This document shows, one piece after another, positions 30,467 through 38,774 of a stretch of DNA of 64,000 nt. Each line of letters opens with the position of its first letter. The first letter of the stretch is position 1. The stretch comes from Arthrobacter sp. N199823 (lineage in GTDB: Bacteria > Actinomycetota > Actinomycetes > Actinomycetales > Micrococcaceae). The translations under genes and the position numbers were made by a program. Where the stretch lies: NCBI RefSeq assembly GCF_002929705.1, contig NZ_PJIN01000001.1:809244-873243 (forward strand), in the 5' to 3' direction. The notes beneath the pieces are model-generated. The model saw only the letters and a list, made by a program, of their open reading frames with translations, had not been told where the DNA came from and did no database searches.

Positions 30467-30515
30467 CGGTGAGTAGTTAGCAATGTCACGCATAAACATT
30501 GCTAACTACTCACCG
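30467..30515. terminator. 20-bp perfect stem-loop between convergent genes
   Basis: CGGTGAGTAGTTAGCAATGT (30467-30486) is exactly complementary to 30496-30515 around the 9-nt loop CACGCATAA. It lies 21 bp after the MFS stop and faces the convergent DUF1844 gene. It can serve as a terminator, though no T run follows; the length and perfection are unusual for a plain terminator. Confidence 0.7.
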
Positions 30516-30606
30516 TTCGGGAAGCGATTGGGAGTGTGCGCCGGAAGCGAGGCACGAGCCGTTCGAGAAACGATTGGGCCCACGCTCGCGAGGGCCCCAA
30601 CTTAAA
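30513..30606. repeat. Intergenic repeats: 21-bp direct repeat and dispersed GC-rich element
   Basis: CCGTTCGGGAAGCGATTGGG at 30513 recurs in modified form (CCGTTCGAGAAACGATTGGG) at 30559. Between and after them, 30541-30560 and 30575-30594 are reverse complements of GGCTCGTGCCTCGCTTCCGG and of CCCTCGCGAGCGTGGGCCCA, the two halves of the repeat family also found near 14.4 and 46.45 kb. Confidence 0.75.
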
Positions 30607-30643
30607 GACGCGCCAGCGGCTTCAAGTTGGGAGCGAGTGGGGA

Positions 30644-31051
30644 CTAGTTGACCGCTCCGGTGTACTTCTCGCCCGGCCCCTTGCCCGGAGCATCTTGGAT
30701 GGTTGATGCTTCACGGAAGGCGAGCTGCAGAGAACGCAGGCCATCGCGCAACGGTCCAGCGTGCTGGCTGCCGATTTCAGGGGCTGCGGCGGTCACGAAA
30801 CCTGCCAGCGCGGTGATGAGCTTGCGGGCCTCGTCTAGGTCCTTGAGTTCTTCAGCGTCGGGTCCGGCGGCTAGGCCGCACTTGACGGCTGCGGCGCTCA
30901 TGAGGTGAACGGCGGCAGTTGTAATGACCTCAATGGCGGGAACCTCTGCGATATCACGTACTACCGAGGCAGCCTGAGAATCGGTCAGGGCTTCCTCGGG
31001 GGCTGCTTCAAACGTGTTGCGGGTGTCTGGATTATTATCTGAGCTACTCAT
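30644..31051 (-). CDS. DUF1844 domain protein
   Basis: The 135-residue protein has the DUF1844 core: [46 protein letters not shown] and [16 protein letters not shown]. The family is common upstream of, and divergent from, infC in actinobacteria. The first 30 residues are acidic and variable. No catalytic residues are evident. Function unknown. Confidence 0.85.
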   Translation of the reverse strand: MSSSDNNPDTRNTFEAAPEEALTDSQAASVVRDIAEVPAIEVITTAAVHLMSAAAVKCGLAAGPDAEELKDLDEARKLITALAGFVTAAAPEIGSQHAGPLRDGLRSLQLAFREASTIQDAPGKGPGEKYTGAVN

Positions 31052-31061
31052 GCTGCTAAGC

Positions 31062-31091
31062 TTGTCATAGACCGACTCGATGCTGTTATTT
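31062..31091 (+). promoter_or_regulatory. Candidate promoter of the infC-rpmI-rplT operon
   Basis: TTGTCA (31062-31067) and TTATTT (31086-31091) are separated by 18 bp and point toward infC. This would give a leader of about 250 nt. The assignment rests on hexamer similarity only. Confidence 0.4.
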
Positions 31092-31209
31092 ATCGCGTGT
31101 CCTCAAGGCGAAAGTCACAGGGGCTGGCGAATAGCTGCAAAGAGTTTGCAAGTGGAGTCCTCTCCCACCTTTCGACCCAAACTTTGGCGTTGTCTGGTTT
31201 TAGGTCGGC

Positions 31210-31309
31210 ACCGCCCCTTGGGGGCGGACAAGCACGTCTCCTTTCTAGGGGGCCTGTGCCGATCATTCGAGGCCTCCATTGCATCAGCAAATTGGAGGCC
31301 TTCTTCGTT
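31210..31309 (+). promoter_or_regulatory. infC leader with attenuator-like hairpin
   Basis: CCGCCCCTTGGGGGCGG forms a short hairpin at about 31210-31226. Further on, AGGCCTCCA (31270-31278) pairs with TGGAGGCCT (31293-31301), followed by the T-rich TCTTCGTTG, as in an intrinsic terminator placed 48 nt before the infC start. Such leaders control IF3-L35-L20 operons in other bacteria through L20 or attenuation; the mechanism here is inferred. Confidence 0.6.
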
Positions 31310-31348
31310 GCTGGTGGTACTCACCCTTTTAGGCAACAGGAGCTACAC

Positions 31349-32464
31349 ATTAGCGAGCCACGCATCAATGATCGAATCCGCGTCCCCGAGGTGCGGTTGG
31401 TTGGGCCAGCAGGCGAACAAGTAGGAGTTGTCCGCATTGAGGATGCCCTCCGTTTAGCAGCTGAGTCTGACTTGGATCTGGTTGAGGTCGCGCCGACGGC
31501 TAAGCCGCCGGTGTGCAAACTGATGGACTTCGGCAAGTACAAGTATGAAGCCGCAGTCAAGGCTCGTGAAGCCCGTAAGAACCAGACCAATACCGTCTTG
31601 AAGGAAATCCGTTTCCGTCTCAAGATTGACACCCATGACTACGAGACCAAGCGTGGACACGCAACACGCTTCCTCGGAGCCGGTGACAAGGTCAAGGCCA
31701 TGATCCAGTTCCGTGGACGCGAGCAGCAGCGTCCGGAAATGGGCATCCGTCTCCTGCAGAAGTTCGCCGCAGATGTCGCCGAAGTTGGCGTCATCGAATC
31801 GAGCCCCCGCATTGACGGCCGCAACATGGTCATGGTTATCGGTCCCCTGAAGAACAAGGCTGAAGCCAAGGCAGAAGCACGCCGCAACCAGCAGCGCGCC
31901 GATGCCAAGGCCCACAACGAGGCCGTTGCCAATGGCACCGCCCGCGTTGATGTGGATCGCGAGAACAAGGCACCTATGACTCAGTCATTAGCTGACTTGT
32001 TGCCCGATGGCTTGCGTTTGAACGAGGACATCGCGGCTCCCGCAGCCGCTGCTGCCCAGGAAGTTGTAGCACCGGTTGCACAGACTGTCGCTCCGACCAA
32101 GGCTCCGGCCCCTGAAGCAGCTCCGGCGAAGGAAGCTCCGGCCGAAAAGCCAGCAGCCGCCGTCGCACCTGTCAAGGCTCCGGCCAAGGCAGCCCCCGCT
32201 AAGGCACCGGCCGCAGCTAAGGCCCCCGTGGCCAAGGCAGCACCTGTTGCTAAGGCTGCAACCAAGCCCGCAGTAGCGCCCAAGCCGGTTGCTGCTCCGA
32301 AGCCGGTTGCCGCAAAGCCCATTCCTATGCCGAAGCCCATGACCAAGCCCGTTGCTGCGAAGCCCGCAGCAAAGCCGGCCGCCAAGGCTGCTGCAAAACC
32401 GGCCGCGAAGGCAGCCTCTGCAAAGAGCGCTCCCGCGGACGAAACCCCCAGTTCGGCTGAATAA
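31349..32464 (+). CDS. infC: Translation initiation factor IF-3 with a long Ala/Lys/Pro tail
   Basis: IF-3 keeps ribosomal subunits apart and proofreads the start codon. The start is an ATT at 31349: CAGGAG sits at 31337-31342, 6 nt upstream, and the product begins at the family-typical [24 protein letters not shown] rare ATT start allows IF-3 to repress its own translation, as in E. coli. The IF-3 body covers about 1-175 ([17 protein letters not shown] linker, then the C-domain). From about 225 to 371 there is a repetitive [11 protein letters not shown]-type tail, longer than usual. Any start further upstream would run through the hairpin leader. Confidence 0.93.
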   Translation: MSEPRINDRIRVPEVRLVGPAGEQVGVVRIEDALRLAAESDLDLVEVAPTAKPPVCKLMDFGKYKYEAAVKAREARKNQTNTVLKEIRFRLKIDTHDYETKRGHATRFLGAGDKVKAMIQFRGREQQRPEMGIRLLQKFAADVAEVGVIESSPRIDGRNMVMVIGPLKNKAEAKAEARRNQQRADAKAHNEAVANGTARVDVDRENKAPMTQSLADLLPDGLRLNEDIAAPAAAAAQEVVAPVAQTVAPTKAPAPEAAPAKEAPAEKPAAAVAPVKAPAKAAPAKAPAAAKAPVAKAAPVAKAATKPAVAPKPVAAPKPVAAKPIPMPKPMTKPVAAKPAAKPAAKAAAKPAAKAASAKSAPADETPSSAE

Positions 32465-32567
32465 GGTTTCACCTTTTCAGCGGTGAATACACCCACACAG
32501 TGACCCAATCGGTCGCTGCAAGAGAACCACAGGCAGCGCCGGTGGATACGTAAGGAGATAGGTCCTC

Positions 32568-32762
32568 ATGCCTAAAATGAAGACACATAGTGGTGCTAAG
32601 AAGCGTTTCAAGCTGACCGGTTCCGGTAAGCTGCAGCGCCAGCAGGCTAACCGCCGCCACTACCTGGAGCACAAGCCTTCCAGCTTGAAGCGTCGTCTGA
32701 AGGGTGACCTCACGGTTGCCAAGGCAGATGTTCGCAACATCAAGAAGATGCTCGGCATCTAA
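32568..32762 (+). CDS. rpmI: 50S ribosomal protein L35
   Basis: The 64-residue basic protein [31 protein letters not shown] is L35 of the large subunit. AAGGAGA precedes the ATG. It lies between infC and rplT, the conserved operon order, and is probably regulated with them. Confidence 0.97.
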   Translation: MPKMKTHSGAKKRFKLTGSGKLQRQQANRRHYLEHKPSSLKRRLKGDLTVAKADVRNIKKMLGI

Positions 32763-32869
32763 TTTCGCAAGTCAATCGGTGTGATTCCCAGTTCAGGGTC
32801 TGACACCATTCATCAAAGCCTTCCCTGGCATGATTGGCTTGGGATCTTTAAAATTGAAGGAGTACGCAC

Positions 32870-33253
32870 GTGGCACGTGTGAAGAGGGCTGTAAACGCCC
32901 ATAAGAAGCGTCGGGTTATTCTTGAGCGCGCAAAGGGTTACCGTGGACAGCGTTCACGTCTGTACCGCAAGGCCAAAGAGCAGCTGCTGCACTCGTTTGT
33001 TTACAGCTACGGTGACCGCCGCAAGCGTAAGGGTGACTTCCGTCGCCTGTGGATCCAGCGTATCAACGCTGCATCACGCGCCAACGGCCTGACCTACAAC
33101 CGCTTGATCCAGGGCCTGAAGGCTGCTGCGATCGAGGTTGACCGTCGCATGCTGGCCGACCTGGCCGTCAACGACGCCGCTGCTTTCGCCGCTCTGGTGA
33201 ACATCGCCAAGGCTGCACTGCCTGCTGATACCTCAGCTCCGGTAGCAAAGTAA
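32870..33253 (+). CDS. rplT: 50S ribosomal protein L20
   Basis: L20 binds 23S rRNA early in assembly and can repress its own operon. The 127-residue product reads [37 protein letters not shown], with [11 protein letters not shown] further on. GTG 32870 is preceded by GAAGGAG. A short hairpin follows the gene. Confidence 0.97.
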   Translation: MARVKRAVNAHKKRRVILERAKGYRGQRSRLYRKAKEQLLHSFVYSYGDRRKRKGDFRRLWIQRINAASRANGLTYNRLIQGLKAAAIEVDRRMLADLAVNDAAAFAALVNIAKAALPADTSAPVAK

Positions 33254-33269
33254 TTCTAGAAATACCCTG

Positions 33270-33289
33270 AAGGAACTCTCCAGTTCCTT
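33270..33289 (+). terminator. Short hairpin after rplT
   Basis: AAGGAACT (33270-33277) pairs with AGTTCCTT (33282-33289), followed by GTTCAT. It is weak but is placed 17 bp after the rplT stop, at the end of the infC operon. Confidence 0.55.
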
Positions 33290-33321
33290 GTTCATGAGTA
33301 GTGACTGATAAAGTCCTAATT

Positions 33322-34230
33322 ATGAGTGAAACCGGGCGCCCGCCAGCAGAAGCAATGACCAATCCTCGAGCAGATCGTGTGAGGGACGTTGCGAAGCTGA
33401 CCGGGCGCTCGGGCCGTTTAAAGCGCCGTCAGTTCCTGGCTGAAGGCCCGCAGTCCGTCCGTGAAGCGTTGCGCGCCCACCGCGAATGCCTTGCCGCTGG
33501 CGGCACAGCAGTGGTGGAAGCGTTGTACGGCACTGTTGAGAGCTTGAGGAAGTACCCGGAGCTGGTGGAAGCTGCTTCGGCGCCAGGATCCCGTGTACAG
33601 GTTCGCGTTGCCAGCGAACTTGTGTTGTCCGCCATGACTGACACCGTAGCCCCTCAGGGCATTGTTGCTGTCTGTAACTTTGTGGACGTGCCGTTGGCGG
33701 AGGTCTTTGCTGCCAAGCCGAAATTGATCGCCATGTTGTGCCGCGTGCAGGACCCGGGAAACGCCGGCACTGTGCTGCGTGCCGCTGATGCTGCCGGTGC
33801 AGACGCCGTGATCTTCTCCAACTCCAGCGTGGATGTCTACAACCCCAAAACTGTCCGCTCCACAGCGGGATCGTTGTTCCACCTCCCGGTTGTTCTTGGC
33901 GCAGATCTAGCCGAAGTGGTTGCCGCCGCCAAGGCTGCCGGTGTGGGTATCCTCGCCGCCGACGGCTATGGACAGCTGAACCTGGACCTGCTGCAGGACG
34001 AGAGCGCGGCCCGTGCCTTCGATCAGGAAATCCCGGATTCCAGCTACGAGCTGGAGCGGCCCACCCTCTGGATGTTTGGCAACGAAGCACAAGGCCTCGC
34101 AGGCGAGGAAAAGGCTCTGGCCGATCACCGCGTGGCTGTGCCCGTCTACGGCGCAGCAGAGTCACTAAACCTGGGAACGGCCGCAACCGTGTGCCTGTAC
34201 GCCAGCGCAAGGGCCCAGCACCGCGCATAG
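33322..34230 (+). CDS. TrmH-family 23S rRNA 2'-O-methyltransferase
   Basis: A SpoU/TrmH trefoil-knot methyltransferase of about 302 residues. The N-terminal substrate-binding domain (RRQFLAEGPQSVREAL) is followed by the three family motifs: LCRVQDPGNAGTVLRAADAAG (motif 1), WMFGNEAQGL (motif 2) and VPVYGAAESLNLGTAATVCLY (motif 3). It probably methylates a ribose in 23S rRNA. ATG 33322 is chosen; GTG 33301 and ATG 33355 are alternatives. Its position after rplT is typical of actinobacteria. Confidence 0.92.
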   Translation: MSETGRPPAEAMTNPRADRVRDVAKLTGRSGRLKRRQFLAEGPQSVREALRAHRECLAAGGTAVVEALYGTVESLRKYPELVEAASAPGSRVQVRVASELVLSAMTDTVAPQGIVAVCNFVDVPLAEVFAAKPKLIAMLCRVQDPGNAGTVLRAADAAGADAVIFSNSSVDVYNPKTVRSTAGSLFHLPVVLGADLAEVVAAAKAAGVGILAADGYGQLNLDLLQDESAARAFDQEIPDSSYELERPTLWMFGNEAQGLAGEEKALADHRVAVPVYGAAESLNLGTAATVCLYASARAQHRA

Positions 34231-34262
34231 GTGCAAGGCGCGTAAGCGCAAGGGCCCAGCAC
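34204..34262. repeat. 18-bp direct repeat at the 3' end of the methyltransferase gene
   Basis: AGCGCAAGGGCCCAGCAC occurs at 34204-34221, inside the last codons of the methyltransferase gene, and exactly again at 34245-34262 just after it. It looks like a short tandem duplication of the gene end. The rest of 34,263-34,460 shows no gene. Confidence 0.75.
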
Positions 34263-34460
34263 GGCGCCCTAGCGCACCGGGCATCAGTGCACGGATACCC
34301 GGTCAGCTGACCGCATGAGACGCGCTGCTCTTGCTGCCGAAGAACCCCTGCAGAGTCGGCACTGCAGTTCAGCTCCTCCTGCCGAACCGGACGTGCCTCT
34401 GGAGAGTTCAAAGAGAACCGTCTCCTGGCAGGTTGAACCAGCCGGAACACAGCGTTAAAC

Positions 34461-34505
34461 AAAGGATCCCGTACCTAGTAAAACTAGCTGCGGGATCCTT
34501 TTTGT
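34461..34505. terminator. Terminator between convergent genes
   Basis: AAAGGATCCCG (34461-34471) pairs with CGGGATCCTTT (34491-34501), followed by further T residues. The loop holds a small inner palindrome (CTAGTAAAACTAG). It separates the rRNA methyltransferase gene from the minus-strand MFS gene. Confidence 0.85.
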
Positions 34506-34537
34506 CTGCCGCTTGGGTGCAGTTTGTCGGGGACGAG

Positions 34538-35740
34538 TTACTTCTTGCCGGCCTTATCAAGCAGCCCGCTGAGGAGTGCGATGCCCAAGCCCAGCACGGC
34601 CAAGACGGCGCCTACCAGAGCCGGGGCGGTGTAGCCCCATCCCCATGTGATGACGAGCCCACCCACGAAGGCGCCAAGCGCGTTGGCCATGTTCAGCGCC
34701 GAGTGATTCAAGGATGAGGCCAGCGTTGGCGCCCCGGGGGAGACGTCCAAGAGGCGAGTCTGGAGCGAAGGAATCAGCATGGCACCCGAGGCGCCAATGA
34801 CGAAGATCATGAGTAGCGCCATCCACTGAATATGGACCGAGGCTGCGTACAGCACCAACATGGCAGCGATGAAGGACATGACAGCGTAGATGCTGCCCAT
34901 GACGGACCAGTCGGCGAGCCGTCCGCCGATGTAGTTTCCCACCACCATGCCCACCCCGTACAGACCAACAATGACGGGCAGGAACCCTGAATTAAAGCCA
35001 GCCACATCCGTCATGGTGTTGGCAACGTAGGTGTAGACGGCAAAGAAGCCACCAAAACCAACCACGCCCACCAGCAGGGTCAGCCAGACTTGACCGCGAC
35101 GCAAGGCGCCAAGTTCCTTGCGCAAGCTGGCACCGGGCTGAGCCCCTTGCGTCGGAATAAACGCCGTGATGCACACCATGGTGATGACGCCAATGATGGC
35201 TACCAGCACGAACAGCCAGCGCCACCCGAACTGTTGGCCTACATAGGTGGCCAGCGGGACGCCGAGTACGTTGGCGATGGACAGACCCATCATGACCATG
35301 GAAATGGCCCGTCCTCGTTTACTAGGCGCCACCAATGAGGCGGCCAGTACTGCGGCGACACCAAAGAAGGCGCCGTGTGGCAGACCCGCAATGAAGCGTG
35401 TGACCAACAAGGTGGTGTAGTCATGAGCGAACACGGAGAGCAAGTTGCCCACGGTAAAAAGCCCCATGAGGCCCAGAGCCAGGGTTTTGCGCGGCATCTT
35501 CGCACCGATAGCGACCAACAACGGTGCACCCACCACCACGCCGAGGGCATAGGCGGAGATGACGTGGCCTGCGGTCGGCACACTGACGCCCACACCCTCG
35601 GCAACATTGGGCAGCAAGCCCATCATCGCGAATTCGGTGGTGCCAATGCCGAAGCCGCCAATGGCCAGGGCCAGGATTGCCCAGGCAACGGCGTTGGGCG
35701 AGGACGGGGTGGGACCGCGCTGGGATTTAAGCAGGGACAT
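34538..35740 (-). CDS. MFS efflux transporter, AraJ/DHA1-like
   Basis: This 400-residue protein has 12 membrane helices and the sequence WAILALAIGGFGIGTTEFAMMGLLPNVAEG typical of AraJ/YdhP-type drug or sugar efflux permeases. The loop after helix 2 (GAKMPRKTLAL) and the SLVAPSKRGRAISMV region also fit. It probably exports small molecules by proton antiport; the substrate cannot be assigned. It stands alone, convergent with the gene on its 3' side and divergent from the NUDIX gene. Confidence 0.9.
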   Translation of the reverse strand: MSLLKSQRGPTPSSPNAVAWAILALAIGGFGIGTTEFAMMGLLPNVAEGVGVSVPTAGHVISAYALGVVVGAPLLVAIGAKMPRKTLALGLMGLFTVGNLLSVFAHDYTTLLVTRFIAGLPHGAFFGVAAVLAASLVAPSKRGRAISMVMMGLSIANVLGVPLATYVGQQFGWRWLFVLVAIIGVITMVCITAFIPTQGAQPGASLRKELGALRRGQVWLTLLVGVVGFGGFFAVYTYVANTMTDVAGFNSGFLPVIVGLYGVGMVVGNYIGGRLADWSVMGSIYAVMSFIAAMLVLYAASVHIQWMALLMIFVIGASGAMLIPSLQTRLLDVSPGAPTLASSLNHSALNMANALGAFVGGLVITWGWGYTAPALVGAVLAVLGLGIALLSGLLDKAGKK

Positions 35741-35866
35741 GGAGAATAACTTTCACAAGGTGGGTTGTGTGGATCCGCCGTTGGCGGGAGGTGCCGGCGC
35801 CACAGTGCGCAGCGGCTGGGGGCACGAAGGTGCCATCATCATTCTAGTTCGCCCTAGACTTAGCTG

Positions 35867-36295
35867 GTGACGACCATGAAACAAATCGTAGGCGCAGCAC
35901 TCGTTGACTCGCTCGAGAATCCCCGCACATTATTGGCAGCCCGGCGGACGGCTCCTCCCGAGTTTGCGGGCATGTGGGAGTTCCCCGGCGGAAAAATTGA
36001 GCCCGGTGAAGAACCGGCACAGGCCCTGCACCGAGAAGTCCTAGAAGAGTTAGGCATCACAGTAACGTTGGGTGCAGAGTTGGCAGGCACGACGCCGGAT
36101 GGCTGGCCTTTGAATTCTGGCGCCGCCATGCGCGTGTGGCTGGCGCAGACAACAAATGGCACGCCTGAACCTTTGGAAGACCACGATGCGCTGCTTTGGG
36201 TTGAGCTAGCCGGGCCTCAAATCCTGGAATTGCCGTGGATTCCCGCTGACTTGCCCATAGTGCATGCCCTGATCGCCTTCACTAGCCAACCATAA
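35867..36295 (+). CDS. NUDIX hydrolase (MutT-like)
   Basis: The 142-residue protein carries a complete Nudix box, [24 protein letters not shown], and begins with [11 protein letters not shown] as in 8-oxo-dGTP or (d)CTP pyrophosphohydrolases. The WEFPGGK and [10 protein letters not shown] segments also match MutT. It probably cleans oxidised nucleotides. GTG 35867 or ATG 35876 may be the start; neither has a strong ribosome binding site. Confidence 0.9.
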   Translation: MTTMKQIVGAALVDSLENPRTLLAARRTAPPEFAGMWEFPGGKIEPGEEPAQALHREVLEELGITVTLGAELAGTTPDGWPLNSGAAMRVWLAQTTNGTPEPLEDHDALLWVELAGPQILELPWIPADLPIVHALIAFTSQP

Positions 36296-36368
36296 TTAGC
36301 CCAATGGGTGTTGAGAATCCAATGTCCTGTGCCAGACTGGGTCCTGAAGACCCCAAGGAGGTTGTGCC

Positions 36369-36560
36369 ATGACGAGTAATCACCACGATGATCAAACCGC
36401 CGCAGGTGCCAGCGAAGAAACGAAGGAAAAGTTTCGGCAGGCGCTAGAGAACAAGAAGAACCAGCAGCACGGCAGCGTGTCTGCCAAGGGTGGGCCCAAG
36501 ATCAATGCCTCCCACGGGGCTGCAGCAGCCAAGCGCGAGTTCCGCCGCAAGAGCGGATAA
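36369..36560 (+). CDS. DUF5302 family protein
   Basis: A 63-residue, highly charged protein with EETKEKFRQALENKKNQQH and the C-terminal AAAKREFRRKSG characteristic of DUF5302, a small family of actinobacteria. AAGGAGG precedes the ATG. No enzymatic residues are apparent; function unknown. A terminator follows. Confidence 0.85.
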   Translation: MTSNHHDDQTAAGASEETKEKFRQALENKKNQQHGSVSAKGGPKINASHGAAAAKREFRRKSG

Positions 36561-36587
36561 CCCGTTTCGGTAGCTCTACTCATGCGC

Positions 36588-36622
36588 AAGGTGGCAGGAA
36601 CGCCAGACGTTCCTGCCACCTT
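36588..36622 (+). terminator. Terminator after the DUF5302 gene
   Basis: AAGGTGGCAGGAACG (36588-36602) pairs perfectly with CGTTCCTGCCACCTT (36608-36622) around a 5-nt loop. Confidence 0.85.
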
Positions 36623-36721
36623 CACTGCTTAAAAAGCCGCCGAACTTGCCGTCAATTGCGGGCACGGGGCGTGGAAAACGACTAGATTGGTAACCACGGT
36701 TACTGACCAAGGAGAGAACAC

Positions 36722-37261
36722 ATGAGCGAGAATAATTCCCCCACACCGCCCGTTGGGCCAACGCCTCCGGGATACAACGCACCTGAGCCCACGGGCCCCG
36801 TCCCGTATCAGCAGCCCGGCTATAGCCAGCCCGCCCAGCAGGCTCCGGCGCAGTATCAGCAGCCCGCTACTGCGCCGCAGTATCCGCAGACCCCGGCCCA
36901 GCAGCCGTACCCGCAAGCTCCTAGCCAGCAGTACCAGCAGGGTGCTGTTGACCCCGCAGGTACCGTAGTTTTGAACTACTGGCTCTCCGTGTTCTTCAGC
37001 TGGATCCCTGCACTGATCTTCTTCCTCACGGAGAAGGGCAAGAACAGCCTTGCAGATGATTTCCACCGGCAGAACTTGAACTTCTCGATCCTGCGCGTCA
37101 TTGCCTTTGTCCTGACGTTCATTCCCTACTTGGGTGTTGTCTTCGGAATTGCCGGAGTGGCGCTGTTCATCATCCACATCATCGCGGCTGTGAACGCACC
37201 TCAGCAGCTCCGCAACGGGCAGACATACAAGTTCCCGTTCAACGTCCAGTTCATCAAGTAA
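36722..37261 (+). CDS. DUF4870 membrane protein with a Pro/Gln/Tyr-rich N-terminus
   Basis: The 179-residue protein has about 75 N-terminal residues rich in Pro, Gln and Tyr (repeats like QYQQPA and QQPYPQAP). A DUF4870/Tic20-like membrane domain follows: LNYWLSVFFSWIPALIFFLTEKGKNSLADDFHRQNLNFSI, then two further helices. The ATG at 36722 is preceded by AAGGAGA. The PYQQP-type tail is typical of actinobacterial envelope proteins and may mediate interactions. Function unknown. Confidence 0.85.
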   Translation: MSENNSPTPPVGPTPPGYNAPEPTGPVPYQQPGYSQPAQQAPAQYQQPATAPQYPQTPAQQPYPQAPSQQYQQGAVDPAGTVVLNYWLSVFFSWIPALIFFLTEKGKNSLADDFHRQNLNFSILRVIAFVLTFIPYLGVVFGIAGVALFIIHIIAAVNAPQQLRNGQTYKFPFNVQFIK

Positions 37262-37333
37262 GGCTGCACAGCGACCAAGGCAGACAGTCAGATACAGCAC
37301 CAACCGCGCACACGTTGGGTTCGGCCCCAGAGC

Positions 37334-38569
37334 TTAGAACAAGGTGGGCTCACGGTTGAACGAGGCGGGGATCCCAGTCGGGGTCCCCGCTTTTGTCATG
37401 CCTGCATTGGCACTCTCCCTATTTGCTCCGCTGTCTGGGGCTGTAGACGAGGGTATGCCGCGGAATCCGCCGCCCGCTAGGGCACGCAGACGCTCACCAT
37501 CGGCACCCGGGACGCTGGGCATACTCCCGGCTGGATATTGGGCCTCTTCCTGCCGTGGATCGTGGATGAAGCCCTGCTTGCCAAAGCCGTTGCGTGCTTT
37601 GGCCTCGTTGACCCGGGCGGCCAGCCATTGCCGGTACTCCTTGGAGGCGTAGACCCCAGAGCCGTAGAGCCGCTGGTAGCGGCCGACCAATGATGGGTGC
37701 TCGCGGGCCAGCCACTGCATGAACCACTCACGGGTGCCTGGACGCAGGTACAGAGCTCCGGCGCTCACACCCGTTGCGCCAGCCTTGGCTAAGGCGGCAA
37801 AGAGCGTGTCCAGGGCCTCTTCAGAATCGGTGAGCCACGGCAGAATGGGCATGGCCATGACACCGCAAGGCAGACCGGCATCGCGCAGCTTGCTGATCAA
37901 GGACAGGCGGGCCTTGGGAGACGGGGTGCCAGGCTCCAAGGTCTGGGCCAGAGCCTCGTCTAATAACGCCAGAGAGATCCCCATCCCAACACTGACCTGG
38001 CGTCCGGCCTCGCGCAAGACGGGGATGTCTCGCGCCAGCAGCGTGCCCTTGGTCAGAATGGAAAACGGGGTCCCGGAATCGGCCAGAGCCCTAATGATGC
38101 CGGGCATGAGCTGATAACGCCCTTCCGCCCGTTGGTAAGGATCCGTATTGGTGCCCAGCGCAACGTGGTGATGCTGCCACGAGGCCTTGAACAATTCCTT
38201 GCGCAGCACCTGAGCCACATTGACCTTGACGACAACTTGAGAGTCAAAATCCACTCCGGGATCAAAGTCCAGATAGGTGTGGCTCTTGCGCGCAAAGCAG
38301 TACACGCAAGCGTGGGAGCAGCCCCGGTACGGATTGACAGTCCATTCAAACGGCATGGTGGAGCTGGGAGGAACCTTATTTAACGCGGACTTGGACAAAA
38401 CCTCATGAAAGGTAATACCGGCAAACTCGGGAGTTTGAACACTCTTGACCAGTCCAGCCAAGGGGAGCAGTGGCGCGCCGGGAGGCAGCTCAGGTGCCAC
38501 CTGAGCTGGCGAAACGGCCAGCTGTTCGGGAAAAAGTGGCTGGTTGATTTGCTGATTAGTCCACCGCAT
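37334..38569 (-). CDS. Rv2578c-family radical SAM protein
   Basis: The 411-residue protein carries the radical-SAM motif GCSHACVYCFA (CxxxCxxC) near residue 84 and the following FDPGVDFDSQVVVKVNV and GTNTDPYQRAEGRYQLM segments of the SplB-like/Rv2578c group. Members are proposed to repair or modify nucleic acid, but the reaction is not established. A LexA box lies directly upstream; in M. tuberculosis the homologue Rv2578c belongs to the LexA regulon, so DNA-damage induction is expected. The C-terminal 60 residues are variable. Confidence 0.9.
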   Translation of the reverse strand: MRWTNQQINQPLFPEQLAVSPAQVAPELPPGAPLLPLAGLVKSVQTPEFAGITFHEVLSKSALNKVPPSSTMPFEWTVNPYRGCSHACVYCFARKSHTYLDFDPGVDFDSQVVVKVNVAQVLRKELFKASWQHHHVALGTNTDPYQRAEGRYQLMPGIIRALADSGTPFSILTKGTLLARDIPVLREAGRQVSVGMGISLALLDEALAQTLEPGTPSPKARLSLISKLRDAGLPCGVMAMPILPWLTDSEEALDTLFAALAKAGATGVSAGALYLRPGTREWFMQWLAREHPSLVGRYQRLYGSGVYASKEYRQWLAARVNEAKARNGFGKQGFIHDPRQEEAQYPAGSMPSVPGADGERLRALAGGGFRGIPSSTAPDSGANRESANAGMTKAGTPTGIPASFNREPTLF

Positions 38570-38577
38570 TCTCTGAT

Positions 38578-38593
38578 TAGAACATATATTCTA
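38578..38593. promoter_or_regulatory. LexA box upstream of the Rv2578c-like gene
   Basis: TAGAACATATATTCTA has the LexA arrangement with arms TAGAAC and ATTCTA (one mismatch), extended to ATTAGAAC and ATTCTAAT. It ends within 10 bp of the start codon of the minus-strand gene, an ideal repressor position. Confidence 0.75.
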
Positions 38594-38774
38594 ATTCGCA
38601 GCAAGGTATTACATGGCGGGAAATGGCTACCGGCCAGTAGCCGTGTGGTGTAAATCACGCCTTTGCAGGTTATGGTGGTGGCATGGGACGACGGCGTCTC
38701 CTGGTGTTTGATTCCCGCCATCATTGCCGATGATGGACTCTGGACCCAAGCATCTCCAGCATTAAAGGAGCACC

